Source of the DNA: Phycisphaeraceae bacterium
Lineage (GTDB): Bacteria > Planctomycetota > Phycisphaerae > Phycisphaerales > UBA1924
Assembly: GCA_026126305.1 (NCBI GenBank)
Contig: JAHCJI010000006.1
Coordinates: forward strand, 62,001 to 126,000
Length of the DNA stretch: 64,000 nucleotides
Direction: 5' to 3'
Shown here: piece by piece, positions 31,852-37,897 of the stretch
How the letters are laid out: each line of letters starts with the position of its first letter
How positions within the stretch are numbered: position 1 is the first letter of the stretch
Made by a program: the position numbers and the translations under genes
Notes under the pieces: generated by a model
Told to the model about the DNA's origin: nothing
Database searches by the model: none
What the model saw: the letters and a program-made list of their open reading frames with translations, nothing else

Positions 31852-32655
31852 CTATTGATCGAGTTCGTCGGTCGCGTTTGCGGGCTGGCCGAAGATACTG
31901 CTGCCCACTCGGACGATGTTCGCGCCCTCTTCGATGGCAACTTCGTAGTCGTTGGACATGCCCATGGACAGGATGTTGAACTCTCTGCCAACGGGCCCAA
32001 CGGTGCGGATTTCCTCGAAGAGTTCTCGGCATCGGGCGAACGTCGGCCGGCTGTCTTCGGGGTGTTCGGAATCTGGCGCGATGGTCATCAGGCCACGGAG
32101 TTTGAGGTAGATCATGGAGTGGATCTGCTCGACCATGTGCAGAAGTGCGGGCGTTGGGCAACCGGCCTTGGCGGCCTCGCCCGAACAATTCACCTGGAGG
32201 AGGACCTCGACCGGCCTGTCGCGCTTAAGGCCGACCTCCTGGAGTTCCTCGGCAACTTTGAGGCTATCGACGCTGTGGATGAGACGGCAGGCATCGGCGA
32301 CCTGTCGGGCCTTGTTGCGTTGGATCTGCCCGATCATGTGCCAGCGGATGGGCTCGGGCTTGGCGGCCGGATCTGCCCCCAGAGCGGCCCCGAGGGCGCG
32401 CATGCGAGCGACCCGCTCATCGATCATGGGAGCCCGCTGGAGGAGTTGCTGGACCTTGTTCTCGCCGAAGTCTCGGTGCCCCGCCTGGACGAGTTGGATG
32501 ATGTGCTCGGGCTCGGCAAATTTGGTGACAGCGACAAGGACGACCTGCTGGCCTTTGCGTCCGGCCTTGGCCGCGGCACGCTCGATCCGGTCGAGCACGA
32601 GCCCGTACCGGTGCAGGAGGTCTCCGTCGGGGGTGGCCTTCTGGGCGATCGCCAT
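31852..32655 (-). CDS. yggS: YggS-family PLP homeostasis protein
   Basis: 267 residues. PLP-binding barrel without a decarboxylase domain: LVAVTKFAEPEHIIQLVQAG holds the PLP Lys, followed by DFGENKVQQLLQRA, WHMIGQIQRNKARQV, LQVNCSGEAAKAG, and the phosphate-binding FNILSMGMSNDYEVAIEEGA. Members keep free pyridoxal phosphate and amino-acid pools balanced. It diverges from the peroxiredoxin gene. The often-linked proC or sepF genes are not here. Confidence 0.9.
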   Translation of the reverse strand: MAIAQKATPDGDLLHRYGLVLDRIERAAAKAGRKGQQVVLVAVTKFAEPEHIIQLVQAGHRDFGENKVQQLLQRAPMIDERVARMRALGAALGADPAAKPEPIRWHMIGQIQRNKARQVADACRLIHSVDSLKVAEELQEVGLKRDRPVEVLLQVNCSGEAAKAGCPTPALLHMVEQIHSMIYLKLRGLMTIAPDSEHPEDSRPTFARCRELFEEIRTVGPVGREFNILSMGMSNDYEVAIEEGANIVRVGSSIFGQPANATDELDQ

Positions 32656-32746
32656 GCCATAGCATACGCCGCCGATTGGTCGTGCGTGGGGTGATCGTGC
32701 GTGCGTGTTTCCCGCATGAACCGACGGCTTGTGGATGGAGCGCTCG

Positions 32747-33238
32747 ATGCCGATGACCAGCAGCCTGCCCGAAAGAGACCAGCCGCCCCGTGTGGGGGAT
32801 GTCGTGCCCGACTTTACCTTGATGACGCAGGACCGCGAGGAATGGACACTCAGCCAGGCCCTTGCCCTTGGGGATGTGGCCCTGTGCTTCTACCCAATGG
32901 ACTTCAGCCCCGTGTGCAGCACCGAGATGAGGTGCGTCACCGATGAGTTCGACCGGTGGCATGACAAGGGTGTCCATGTCGTGGGTGTTTCGTGTGACAG
33001 TTTCTTCGTACACGCGGCGTGGGCCCGCGAACTTGGCCTGAAGCAGACACTGCTGGCGGACATGCACCGGGCCGTCTCGAAGGCGTACGGGTTTTATTGG
33101 CCCGACCTGAACATCTCAAGCCGCGGGACGGTGCTGATCTCCCGTGGCGTGGACGGCAGTCCGACGGTGAGATGGGTGCAGCAGCGCGAGATCAAGAATG
33201 CGATGGACTTGGGTGAGTTGTTGGCCCAAGTCGGCTGA
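32747..33238 (+). CDS. Peroxiredoxin (AhpC/TSA family)
   Basis: 163 residues from the ATG at 32747, preceded by GGAG at six bases. The thioredoxin-fold signature has the peroxidatic Cys in MDFSPVCSTEM, with the Pro-x3-Ser-x2-Cys pattern and VGVSCDSFFVHAAW next; the active-site Arg lies later. It reduces hydroperoxides using a thiol partner. A Cys four residues after the peroxidatic one and another in the GVSCD strand are present, so a 1-Cys, AhpE-like or atypical 2-Cys mechanism is possible. It lies directly upstream of the tRNA-Ile2 gene. Confidence 0.87.
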   Translation: MPMTSSLPERDQPPRVGDVVPDFTLMTQDREEWTLSQALALGDVALCFYPMDFSPVCSTEMRCVTDEFDRWHDKGVHVVGVSCDSFFVHAAWARELGLKQTLLADMHRAVSKAYGFYWPDLNISSRGTVLISRGVDGSPTVRWVQQREIKNAMDLGELLAQVG

Positions 33239-33259
33239 GATTCCACATCGAACACCACA

Positions 33260-33332
33260 GGCCCCGTAGCTCAGCGGTTAGAGCACGCGACTCATAATCG
33301 CTTGGTCCCCGGTTCGAATCCGGGCGGGGCTA
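33260..33332 (+). tRNA. tRNA-Ile2 (CAU, lysidine type)
   Basis: A cloverleaf folds with acceptor GGCCCCG/CGGGGCU, D arm GCUCAGCGGUUAGAGC, anticodon loop CUCAUAA (CAU) and T arm GGUUCGAAUCC. The anticodon arm and variable region (GCGACUCAUAAUCGCUUGGUC) match E. coli tRNA-Ile2 much better than elongator tRNA-Met. The acceptor stem has the C4-G69 and C5-G68 pairs used by TilS, the enzyme that converts C34 to lysidine. CCA is not encoded. The 3' end is the attachment site of the adjacent element. Confidence 0.85.
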
Positions 33333-34599
33333 CCTTACATTCATGCAGGCCGATGTTACATTCGGCAAGTTCCCGCATAAACACCGATGCGTCCACGGGT
33401 TGCGACCCTTGCTTCCGATTCTTGCCATCGGACGCGGGAACGTGCTGCGCCGCTTTTTGCGCCACGAGTGCGCCGCTTTTTGCGCCGCTTTCGAGCCCGG
33501 CGGCCTTGGCGAAGTCGTCATCGCGGACGCGGAGGTAATGCTTCATGGCAACCTTGGGCGAATGCCCCAGCCAGGCGGACACGACGTGCATCGGGTGGGC
33601 CTCGCACCAGTCGGTTTCGCACGATGCCCGGAGGTTGTGGAACAGCCTCGGCCAGGGGGTCAGGCCAGCCCGCGCGAGGATCTTGAGGCCGGTCGTGCGG
33701 AGGTTGTCAGAGGTACCCAATCGCGGGAACAACCGGGGCTCGCCGGGTTCGGCCAGGTCGTAGAGGTCTTCGAGTAGCGGGGCCAGCATCGGGACGATGG
33801 GAACCTGCCGCGCATCGCCGCCCTCGTGCCGCTTGGTCTTGGGTGACGCCACGCGAAGGCGACGCTCCACGAGGTCTACGTTGCCCCACGTGAGCCCGGC
33901 CAACTCGCTCGGGCACCGAAGCCCCGCATATCGGCACAAGCCGAAGATGGCACGCCAGCGGGCATCAGGGCAGGCGTCGAGCACGCGCTGGGTGTCTTCC
34001 AAGGTGATGTAGCGGGTTCGCTCCGAATTGGCCTCGCTCCCCCCGCGCAGCCCGGCCATCGGGTTCTCGGGGATCCAGCGCCAGCGGACGGCCATCGCGA
34101 AGAATTGCCGCGCCAGCCGGACGCGCTTCGAGATTGTGGCGGGCGCAAGGTCTTGGTCGCCAAGCCAGGCCCGCCAGAGGTCGGCTTGCCGTGCGTCGAT
34201 GGTGTCCAAGGCCCGGTCCTCGCCGAAGTAGTCGAGCAACGAACGCTCGGCTTGGTTGTGAACAAGGCGCGTGCTGGCGGACACGGTGGTGGTCGCGGCA
34301 AAGTGTTCGAGCAGCGCCCCCAGCGTGTGCGTTTCCGGGGCCGTGCGGGGCTCTACAAGCCCGACGCGGGCCAGGCGGTCGTGCAGGGTGTCGCCAAGGT
34401 CGGCGACCCACAGGGCCGTCGCACGGGGCGGGGATGAACCGGCCAGGCGGGCGCTCAGCAGGGCCTCGACGTGCCCCAGGATTGATTGGGCGTCTTTGCT
34501 GGTGGCCTTGCCCAGGCGGATCGTTCGGCGTCGCCCGTCGCCGTCTACGAACAGGATGCGCCGGGTCGAGGTCGATTTATCGAATGAAACGGATGCCAT
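33292..34599 (-). CDS. int: Tyrosine recombinase (integrase)
   Basis: 435 residues from an ATG at 34599 with AGGGG upstream. The core-binding domain is central (LVHNQAERSLLDYFGEDRAL). The catalytic domain has Arg in YAGLRCPSELAGLTW, the His-x-x-Arg box in LFHNLRASCETDW, His in AWLGHSPKVAM, and the nucleophile Tyr in KHYLRVRDDD. The last ~12 codons (APPGFEPGTKRL) are read from the tRNA-Ile2 gene on the opposite strand, so the stop at 33292 is supplied by host DNA outside the attachment core. It is the first element gene next to attL and integrates or excises the element. Confidence 0.93.
   Translation of the reverse strand: MASVSFDKSTSTRRILFVDGDGRRRTIRLGKATSKDAQSILGHVEALLSARLAGSSPPRATALWVADLGDTLHDRLARVGLVEPRTAPETHTLGALLEHFAATTTVSASTRLVHNQAERSLLDYFGEDRALDTIDARQADLWRAWLGDQDLAPATISKRVRLARQFFAMAVRWRWIPENPMAGLRGGSEANSERTRYITLEDTQRVLDACPDARWRAIFGLCRYAGLRCPSELAGLTWGNVDLVERRLRVASPKTKRHEGGDARQVPIVPMLAPLLEDLYDLAEPGEPRLFPRLGTSDNLRTTGLKILARAGLTPWPRLFHNLRASCETDWCEAHPMHVVSAWLGHSPKVAMKHYLRVRDDDFAKAAGLESGAKSGALVAQKAAQHVPASDGKNRKQGSQPVDASVFMRELAECNIGLHECKVAPPGFEPGTKRL
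33311..33333. repeat. attL core repeat (tRNA 3' end)
   Basis: A 23-bp direct repeat covering the T arm and 3' acceptor strand of tRNA-Ile2. It is identical to 37875-37897; the flanking bases differ on both sides (33310 C against 37874 T; 33334 C against 37898 T), which fixes the repeat limits. The crossover lies somewhere inside. Confidence 0.93.
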
Positions 34600-34623
34600 G
34601 CCTTGCCCCTGTTGAATCAATCT

Positions 34624-34866
34624 TCATGCATCTTGTGCGAGGGTTTCGTAGCCCCGCAGAACACCAACTTCTCGCGCCAATTCTTCAAGGTCGATGTCCT
34701 TACCGACAACATAGTTCCTGCTGTCGTCCACGACGAAGTACCTGCCGAGGTTGGCGTAGTCGCGTGAGTCAATCCGACAACGCCGAAGAGATTGGCCCTC
34801 ACGCTGCAAAGCGCGGTTGACTCGACCAAACAGTGCCCGCTCGCTCAACTGAACTTTCTGGCGCAT
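34624..34866 (-). CDS. 80-residue element protein, unknown
   Basis: The ATG at 34866 has an excellent GGAGGA six bases upstream. The 80-residue product is highly charged (RQKVQLSERALFGRVNRAL, then VVDDSRNYVVGKDIDLEELA). The first half could be a helix-turn-helix-like bundle, but no family is recognised. It ends 24 bp before the integrase gene and has its own upstream region with repeats, so it may regulate integrase or be made with it. Confidence 0.68.
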   Translation of the reverse strand: MRQKVQLSERALFGRVNRALQREGQSLRRCRIDSRDYANLGRYFVVDDSRNYVVGKDIDLEELAREVGVLRGYETLAQDA

Positions 34867-34952
34867 AGTTTCCTCCTGCGCAGGTGTGCGTATGTGTTCG
34901 ATACACAATGACACAATAGCATGGTCCAGTGGGCCCGTCAAGCGGCAGCGGG
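34867..34952 (-). promoter_or_regulatory. Candidate operator/promoter of the orf80-int unit
   Basis: AT-richer than the rest of the element. It contains the inverted repeat TGTGT-N5-ACACA at 34893-34907 and a tandem repeat of ACACAAT at 34903-34909 and 34911-34917. The layout suggests a regulator site; no clear -35/-10 pair could be assigned. Confidence 0.35.
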
Positions 34953-36119
34953 TCAAGTCGCCCCCCATTCGTCGTCCCAACTCCCAAGGCGCTCACGTTC
35001 GCCCAAGGCGCTCACGTTCTCAGAGGTGAGCGCCTTCGGTGGTGGGTGAGCATCTTGGGCGGGCACGGCCCATTCCCACGGGCCACCGAAAGCCGATTTG
35101 CGGGCGACCACCCCGGTAGCCGCCTTCGCGCGGCGCAATGTCGCCAGCGAATACCCGGCGTCGCGGGCCTCCTCCTCCACGTCACGGGCGCGGCGCGGCC
35201 CTGCGGCCAGCAGGTCGAGCAACCATGCCCCCGCGTCGTCACGTTCGGTGCGTCCGGCCTCTCCCCCATGGGATGCCGCCAGCAGGTCGTCCGCGTGAAG
35301 GTTCAGAGGGAAGGGTTCCCACAAGATCGTCGCCGGGTCGCCCTCGATCGTGAAAGCCAGGCCCGGGCACGGTGGGCCTAGGTTGCACTTGCCGGGCAGC
35401 AGGAGTTTGCGGGCCTTGGTTTCTGGGTCTTCGGCCAGGTGGAGCACGCTCCGCGCCAACCCGGTGAAGGCGCGGCTCCCCAAAACCGAGTCGTCGGCGC
35501 GGGTGACTTGGGCCTTCCGCGTGTGTGCCACCAGCAGGACGGCCAGGTTCATGTCGGCGGCTAGTTTGGCCAGCGGGGCCAGGACGGCGCGGGTTTCGTT
35601 GTCTTTGTAAGAATCGACCCCGCCGCCGAGATAACTTCCGATGGGGTCGATCACCAGCAGGCGGTAGTCGTCGTGCCGGCGCAGCGCGTCCTCGATAACG
35701 TCCAGGTCGGCCAATGTAACGCCGCGTTCCTTCCCTTGGAAGGTCGAGCACGTCAGCGCGTCCACCATCGAGCAGGAGGCGCCAGCGGCCAGCAGGCGCG
35801 GCTTGACCGTGTCGGCGGGGTCGTCCTCAGCGCTCAGCAGCAGCGTGCGGCCAGGCTCGGACGTGGTGCCATCGGGCCATGCCCGGCCAACGCTCAGACG
35901 CGCGGCCAGGTCACACGTAATAAAACTCTTGCCGCATCCGGGGTGCCCGGCCAACAGTGTGATACGGCCAAGCGGGATCCGGCCACGCCAGAGCCATCGG
36001 ACGGGCGACGCCTTCACGTCGGCCAGGTTCAACAGCACGGGGCGGGCGCGGTCGTCGGCTTGCGGCTTGGGTGGTGGCAGGTGCCCGTTGTTATGTTGGG
36101 GCGCTTTCAGCCTCGCCAA
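34953..36119 (-). CDS. RepA-like AAA ATPase (AAA_25)
   Basis: About 388 residues if translation begins at the TTG at 36119, which overlaps the upstream gene by 13 bp and has a G-rich site before it; other frames upstream read through that gene. RecA-fold core: LLAGHPGCGKSFITCDLA (Walker A), TLLLSAEDDPADTVKPRL, YRLLVIDPIGSYLGGGVDSY (Walker B) and VLLVAHTRKAQ (sensor). A C-terminal segment (EARDAGYSLATLRRAKAATG) looks like the winged-helix found in such primase/helicase partners. Related proteins serve as hexameric replication helicases of plasmids and satellites. This suggests the element can replicate after excision. Confidence 0.82.
   Translation of the reverse strand: MARLKAPQHNNGHLPPPKPQADDRARPVLLNLADVKASPVRWLWRGRIPLGRITLLAGHPGCGKSFITCDLAARLSVGRAWPDGTTSEPGRTLLLSAEDDPADTVKPRLLAAGASCSMVDALTCSTFQGKERGVTLADLDVIEDALRRHDDYRLLVIDPIGSYLGGGVDSYKDNETRAVLAPLAKLAADMNLAVLLVAHTRKAQVTRADDSVLGSRAFTGLARSVLHLAEDPETKARKLLLPGKCNLGPPCPGLAFTIEGDPATILWEPFPLNLHADDLLAASHGGEAGRTERDDAGAWLLDLLAAGPRRARDVEEEARDAGYSLATLRRAKAATGVVARKSAFGGPWEWAVPAQDAHPPPKALTSENVSALGERERLGSWDDEWGAT
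34983..35036. repeat. Two direct and one inverted repeat in the repA 3' end
   Basis: CCCAAGGCGCTCACGTTC occurs at 34983-35000 and again at 35002-35019, and GTGAGCGCCTT at 35026-35036 is the inverse of its core. The second and third copies form an 11-bp stem with a 10-base loop. It could be an iteron-like origin, a regulator site, or an RNA hairpin. Confidence 0.7.
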
Positions 36120-36526
36120 TCGGCACCCCCCGGTCGCACGAACCCGGCCACGAGTTCGCGTATGAAGATCGCGGGCCAACCCATCGGCGGCCAGCGTCGA
36201 GCGTCGAGCCCGAGCAGCACCCGGGGGGACCATCGGCAACACGCCCGCCAGGCGGATCGCACGTCTTGGTCGTCCAGCCTCACGGGGATCGCGGCCAAGA
36301 TGTTCACGGCCAGGTCTGGGCTCTCGCGCAGTGTTGTAATGTTCGCCCGATCGCGTTGGCGTTGGAGCAGCGGATGGGCGTCGAGTTCGATGGTGCCGTC
36401 CCATCGGCCCATCGCGCGAAGGGCTTGGGCGTACTGCGCTTGAAGTTCATCGCGGGTAGGATTCAGCGTAACGTCCTGCCCCCAGTGCCCTGCCAGGCTC
36501 GGGGCGGTTTCTCGCCATCGGCTCAT
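36107..36526 (-). CDS. 139-residue element protein, unknown
   Basis: The ATG at 36526 overlaps the stop of the excisionase gene (ATGA), and the 3' end overlaps the RepA-like gene. The product starts MSRWRETAPSLAGHWGQDVT and is rich in Arg and Trp; LQAQYAQALRAMGRWDGTIE suggests an amphipathic helix. No family recognised. Its placement between xis and repA makes a replication accessory or regulatory role likely. Confidence 0.65.
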   Translation of the reverse strand: MSRWRETAPSLAGHWGQDVTLNPTRDELQAQYAQALRAMGRWDGTIELDAHPLLQRQRDRANITTLRESPDLAVNILAAIPVRLDDQDVRSAWRACCRWSPRVLLGLDARRWPPMGWPAIFIRELVAGFVRPGGADWRG

Positions 36527-36726
36527 CGGGTGCCCCCCGTCGTGCGGCTCTCAGCCCATCGGCGTAGACCCTCGGCGGGGTAGCGGACGCAGCGCGAACC
36601 GATTCGCACGTGCGGCAAGCCCTCGGTCGCCCGCCAACTAAACAACGTGCGCTCGCTCACGTTCAGCAGGCGGGCGGCCTCGCGGGCGCTCAGGAGGATC
36701 GGGGCGGTCTCGGTCGTCGTGCTCAT
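36523..36726 (-). CDS. AlpA/excisionase-like DNA-binding protein
   Basis: 67 residues from an ATG at 36726 with GGAG eight bases upstream. It has the compact MerR-like helix-turn-helix of excisionases and AlpA regulators: LLSAREAARLLNVSERTLFS followed by the wing LPHVRIGSRCVRYPAEGLRRW. Such proteins direct excision by the integrase and/or control element transcription. It heads the leftward replication unit and faces a divergent gene across a 250-bp control region. Confidence 0.88.
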   Translation of the reverse strand: MSTTTETAPILLSAREAARLLNVSERTLFSWRATEGLPHVRIGSRCVRYPAEGLRRWAESRTTGGTR

Positions 36727-36978
36727 GCAGGGTGCTCCATTCAGGCCGCGGCGTGCGGCGTGTTGGAGCAACCTTCAACGCGTTGCTGGACGGTATCAAC
36801 CGGCTGAATTTTTTGACACGGGCAAACCACTATACAGTGTCTTGCGCATTCGGCAGCCATTACTTGGCGTACATTGGCCAAGGCAGCAAGTGGACCAATT
36901 CACGCTCCACCGGATACTCTCGCGTACAAAACACTTGACGGCCTCGGCCATCGTGTGTGCATAAAGGGAGCATGGGGC
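36727..36978. promoter_or_regulatory. Divergent control region of the element
   Basis: 252 bp, AT-richer than its flanks. On the minus strand TATAGT (36836-36831) is a fair -10 for the excisionase unit and lies inside the partly symmetric CACTATACAGTG. A TTGACG followed 17-19 bases later by GCATAAA (about 36936-36966) could serve the rightward gene but would leave almost no leader. Assignments are tentative. Confidence 0.35.
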
Positions 36979-37407
36979 ATGGAACAGTTCATCGTCCGGG
37001 GCGTGGACAAGTTGACGGGGCGGGAAGTTGAGCACCGTCTAGAGGCTGTGGATGCCGCCGAAGCGCAGGCGATGGCCAATGGTGCAGGTGTGGCGGTTCG
37101 GTCAGTCGAGAAGATGCTGGCGGGCGCGGAGCCAAGCCGGGATGCCGCGCTCGCCGATAGCCTCAGGCGCATCGAGGATGCCATCTTGGCGAACACCAAC
37201 CTAGTTCGCGCCATGGCCCTCGATATGGCCGAGATTCGGCGGGCAATGACCCACAAGGACAGTCGGTTTTTTGTTGTGCTCTACAAGCGTGTCCGGCTGG
37301 CGATTGTCATTGGGATTCTGTTGTTGCTGGTGATCGTCTTGATCTTGATCCCGGTTACCTTCATGGCAGGACGGTTGTTGAGAGTCTGGCTAGATACCCA
37401 ACTTTGA
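36979..37407 (+). CDS. Element-encoded membrane-anchored protein, unknown
   Basis: 142 residues; the ATG at 36979 follows AGGGAG at eight bases. Residues 1-~50 are a small soluble part (EQFIVRGVDKLTGREVEHRL, then VDAAEAQAMANGAGVAVRSV), then a helical stretch likely to be coiled (SLRRIEDAILANTNLVRAMA), and one strong C-terminal membrane segment (LAIVIGILLLLVIVLILIPV). It is the only rightward gene of the element, so it is probably regulated apart from the replication genes, as cargo or exclusion genes often are. No family recognised. Confidence 0.72.
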   Translation: MEQFIVRGVDKLTGREVEHRLEAVDAAEAQAMANGAGVAVRSVEKMLAGAEPSRDAALADSLRRIEDAILANTNLVRAMALDMAEIRRAMTHKDSRFFVVLYKRVRLAIVIGILLLLVIVLILIPVTFMAGRLLRVWLDTQL

Positions 37408-37422
37408 TGCAGCGTTTGGCCA

Positions 37423-37743
37423 TTACCCGCCTTGGTCAAACTCCAAGCGGATGCACACGGCGGACGGGTCGGGCAGTTCGTCCTCGATGGGCCGGGGTCG
37501 CCCGATCGCATACTCCAGCACCAGCCGTGCGGCGGTCACGTCCCCCGCCCGGGCTTGTTCCACCATCGCGGCCAGCAGGCCCACCAGGTCGGCGTCGGTG
37601 ACGGCTTGACGAACCAGCGCCCGCAGCCTTGCCGCCTCACCAGCCGAACGCCCGACCGCGGCCCGGTTGCCAGGCCCGAATCGGCCAAGGCTGTCCCGCC
37701 CGTTCTCGACGGCGGCTAACGGTTTTCCCTCATGTTCATGCAT
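37423..37743 (-). CDS. DUF5681-like protein, small-terminase neighbour type
   Basis: 106 residues. The first third is a GN-rich tract (RDSLGRFGPGNRAAVGR), followed by helices ARLRALVRQAVTDADLVGLL and ARAGDVTAARLVLEYAIGRP. This arrangement is typical of DUF5681-type proteins found beside phage terminase or in phage-derived islands; their activity is unproven. In the integrated element the gene starts 132 bp inside attR with no element gene before it. In the circular form its ATG would overlap the stop codon of the extended integrase frame (ATGCATGA). Confidence 0.7.
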   Translation of the reverse strand: MHEHEGKPLAAVENGRDSLGRFGPGNRAAVGRSAGEAARLRALVRQAVTDADLVGLLAAMVEQARAGDVTAARLVLEYAIGRPRPIEDELPDPSAVCIRLEFDQGG

Positions 37744-37874
37744 GGGGCACCCCCCGGGGCTCGCTCAGCATCCAGGCCAGAGCGCCCGCCACGATGGGGC
37801 TCAGGCGGCTAGGTGCGCCGGATTCTGCGCCGCGCGAGTCGGGAATGTGCGTTTTTCCCGAGGATTCTGGGGGT

Positions 37875-37897
37875 GGTTCGAATCCGGGCGGGGCTAC
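37875..37897. repeat. attR core repeat
   Basis: Exact 23-bp copy of the tRNA-Ile2 3' end, marking the right end of the element. No tRNA 5' part is attached, so this copy is the remnant of the original chromosomal junction. The stop codon of the leftward hglS gene (37894-37896) lies within it. Confidence 0.93.

Larger units (their letters stand above)
33311..37897. mobile_element. 4.6-kb element integrated in tRNA-Ile2
   Basis: The 3' end of the tRNA-Ile2 gene (33311-33333) is repeated exactly, 23 of 23 bases, at 37875-37897, and the sequence between carries a tyrosine integrase beside the tRNA, an AlpA-like excisionase, a RepA-like ATPase, a DUF5681-type gene and small genes of unknown function. 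One unit is 4564 bp. All genes except the one at 36979-37407 read leftward toward the tRNA, some with overlapping stops and starts. No capsid, conjugation or relaxase gene is present, so it must depend on helper machinery or spread passively. It resembles a phage satellite or minimal integrative plasmid. Confidence 0.92.

Noticed and set aside
36936..36966. TTGACG…CATAAA as a firm promoter of the gene at 36979
   Set aside because: The implied transcript start would fall a few bases from the ATG and exclude its ribosome-binding site; kept only as tentative.
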